A model generated the notes under the pieces. That model saw only the letters and a program-made list of their open reading frames with translations, did no database searches and was not told where the DNA came from. Position numbers and translations under genes: made by a program. 64,000 nt of DNA, from positions 30,766 through 94,765 of the forward strand of contig JAMFSY010000074.1 in the NCBI GenBank assembly GCA_026225555.1. The letters are read 5' to 3'. This DNA comes from Methylacidiphilales bacterium. Lineage in GTDB: Bacteria; Verrucomicrobiota; Verrucomicrobiia; Methylacidiphilales; UBA1321. This document shows, in pieces, positions 63,909 through 64,000 of the stretch (the stretch's first letter is position 1; every line of letters starts with the position of its first letter).

Positions 63909-64000
63909 ATGAAAATCAAAGTTTGTCAGTATGCGCTCATCGCGGCGCTCACGCTTTTCATCGGTACCGACCGCGCGCTCTGCGCCGATACGACTCCTCC
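63909..64000 (+). CDS. Start of a secreted protein gene (runs off the right edge)
   Basis: 30 visible residues, 'MKIKVCQYALIAALTLFIG' and 'TDRALCADTTPP': a typical signal peptide followed by a Pro/Thr-rich start of the mature part. Nothing more can be said. Confidence 0.6.
   Translation, partial: MKIKVCQYALIAALTLFIGTDRALCADTTP

Overview
The window looks like a chromosome of a Verrucomicrobiota-type Gram-negative bacterium. This is an inference from exosortase-type sorting signals (one PEP-CTERM protein, and a separate XrtH/IPTL-CTERM set), Sel1 and RCC1 repeat proteins, and an F-type ATP synthase operon on the minus strand at 56.3-63.6 kb. Everything here was read by eye; no alignment or database search was run.

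Layout. 0-5 kb: accessory genes with a defence-like flavour (XRE regulator, frameshifted DUF2971 gene, AbiTii gene paired with a membrane zinc-ribbon gene). 5.1-13.3 kb: two related Tn7/Tn5053-like transposase-ATPase modules facing away from each other, with a ribbon-helix-helix/PIN fusion between them. 13.3-25.4 kb: a zinc-ribbon/nuclease protein, three proteins sharing an unrecognised repeated domain (one frameshifted), a GNAT gene, a Sel1-repeat/trypsin-like protease, a three-gene operon led by an AAA+ ATPase, a LuxR-type regulator, and a pair of near-identical inverted 21-bp sites that also match the start of the second transposase operon. 25.4-26.7 kb: tRNA-Ser(CGA) and a tyrosine recombinase. 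26.7-35.7 kb: mostly housekeeping or metabolic genes (gap, CE2-type esterase, lactate permease, dienelactone hydrolase, PEP-CTERM protein, smpB), with a patch of rearranged gene fragments at 28.3-30.4 kb.

35.9-55.8 kb is an integrative island in tRNA-Val(GAC). A 27-bp copy of the tRNA 3' end marks its left end, and an excisionase-like gene plus tyrosine integrase sit against the intact tRNA at its right end. Its cargo is an XrtH sorting cassette with its own IPTL-CTERM substrate, an RHS toxin remnant with a probable immunity gene, scrambled conjugation genes (relaxase fused to VirB4, VirB9-like, TrbL-like, N6-methylase fragment), a PP-loop sulfotransfer-like enzyme and several small DNA-binding proteins. 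A palindromic motif (ACTAC-N3-GTAGT) recurs at four promoters or ends of the island and is probably the operator of an island regulator.

55.9-63.6 kb is core: a YbjQ-like gene and atpB-E-F-H-A-G-(Pro-rich secreted protein)-D-C, with a terminator-like hairpin between atpA and atpG.

The best candidate for an undescribed system is the 5.1-25.4 kb element: mirrored transposase/ATPase triads, a ClpX-like ATPase operon, a LuxR regulator and shared binding sites. Several abrupt gene junctions (28-30 kb, 43-48 kb) and two one-base frameshifts may be real decay or assembly error; the sequence alone cannot decide.
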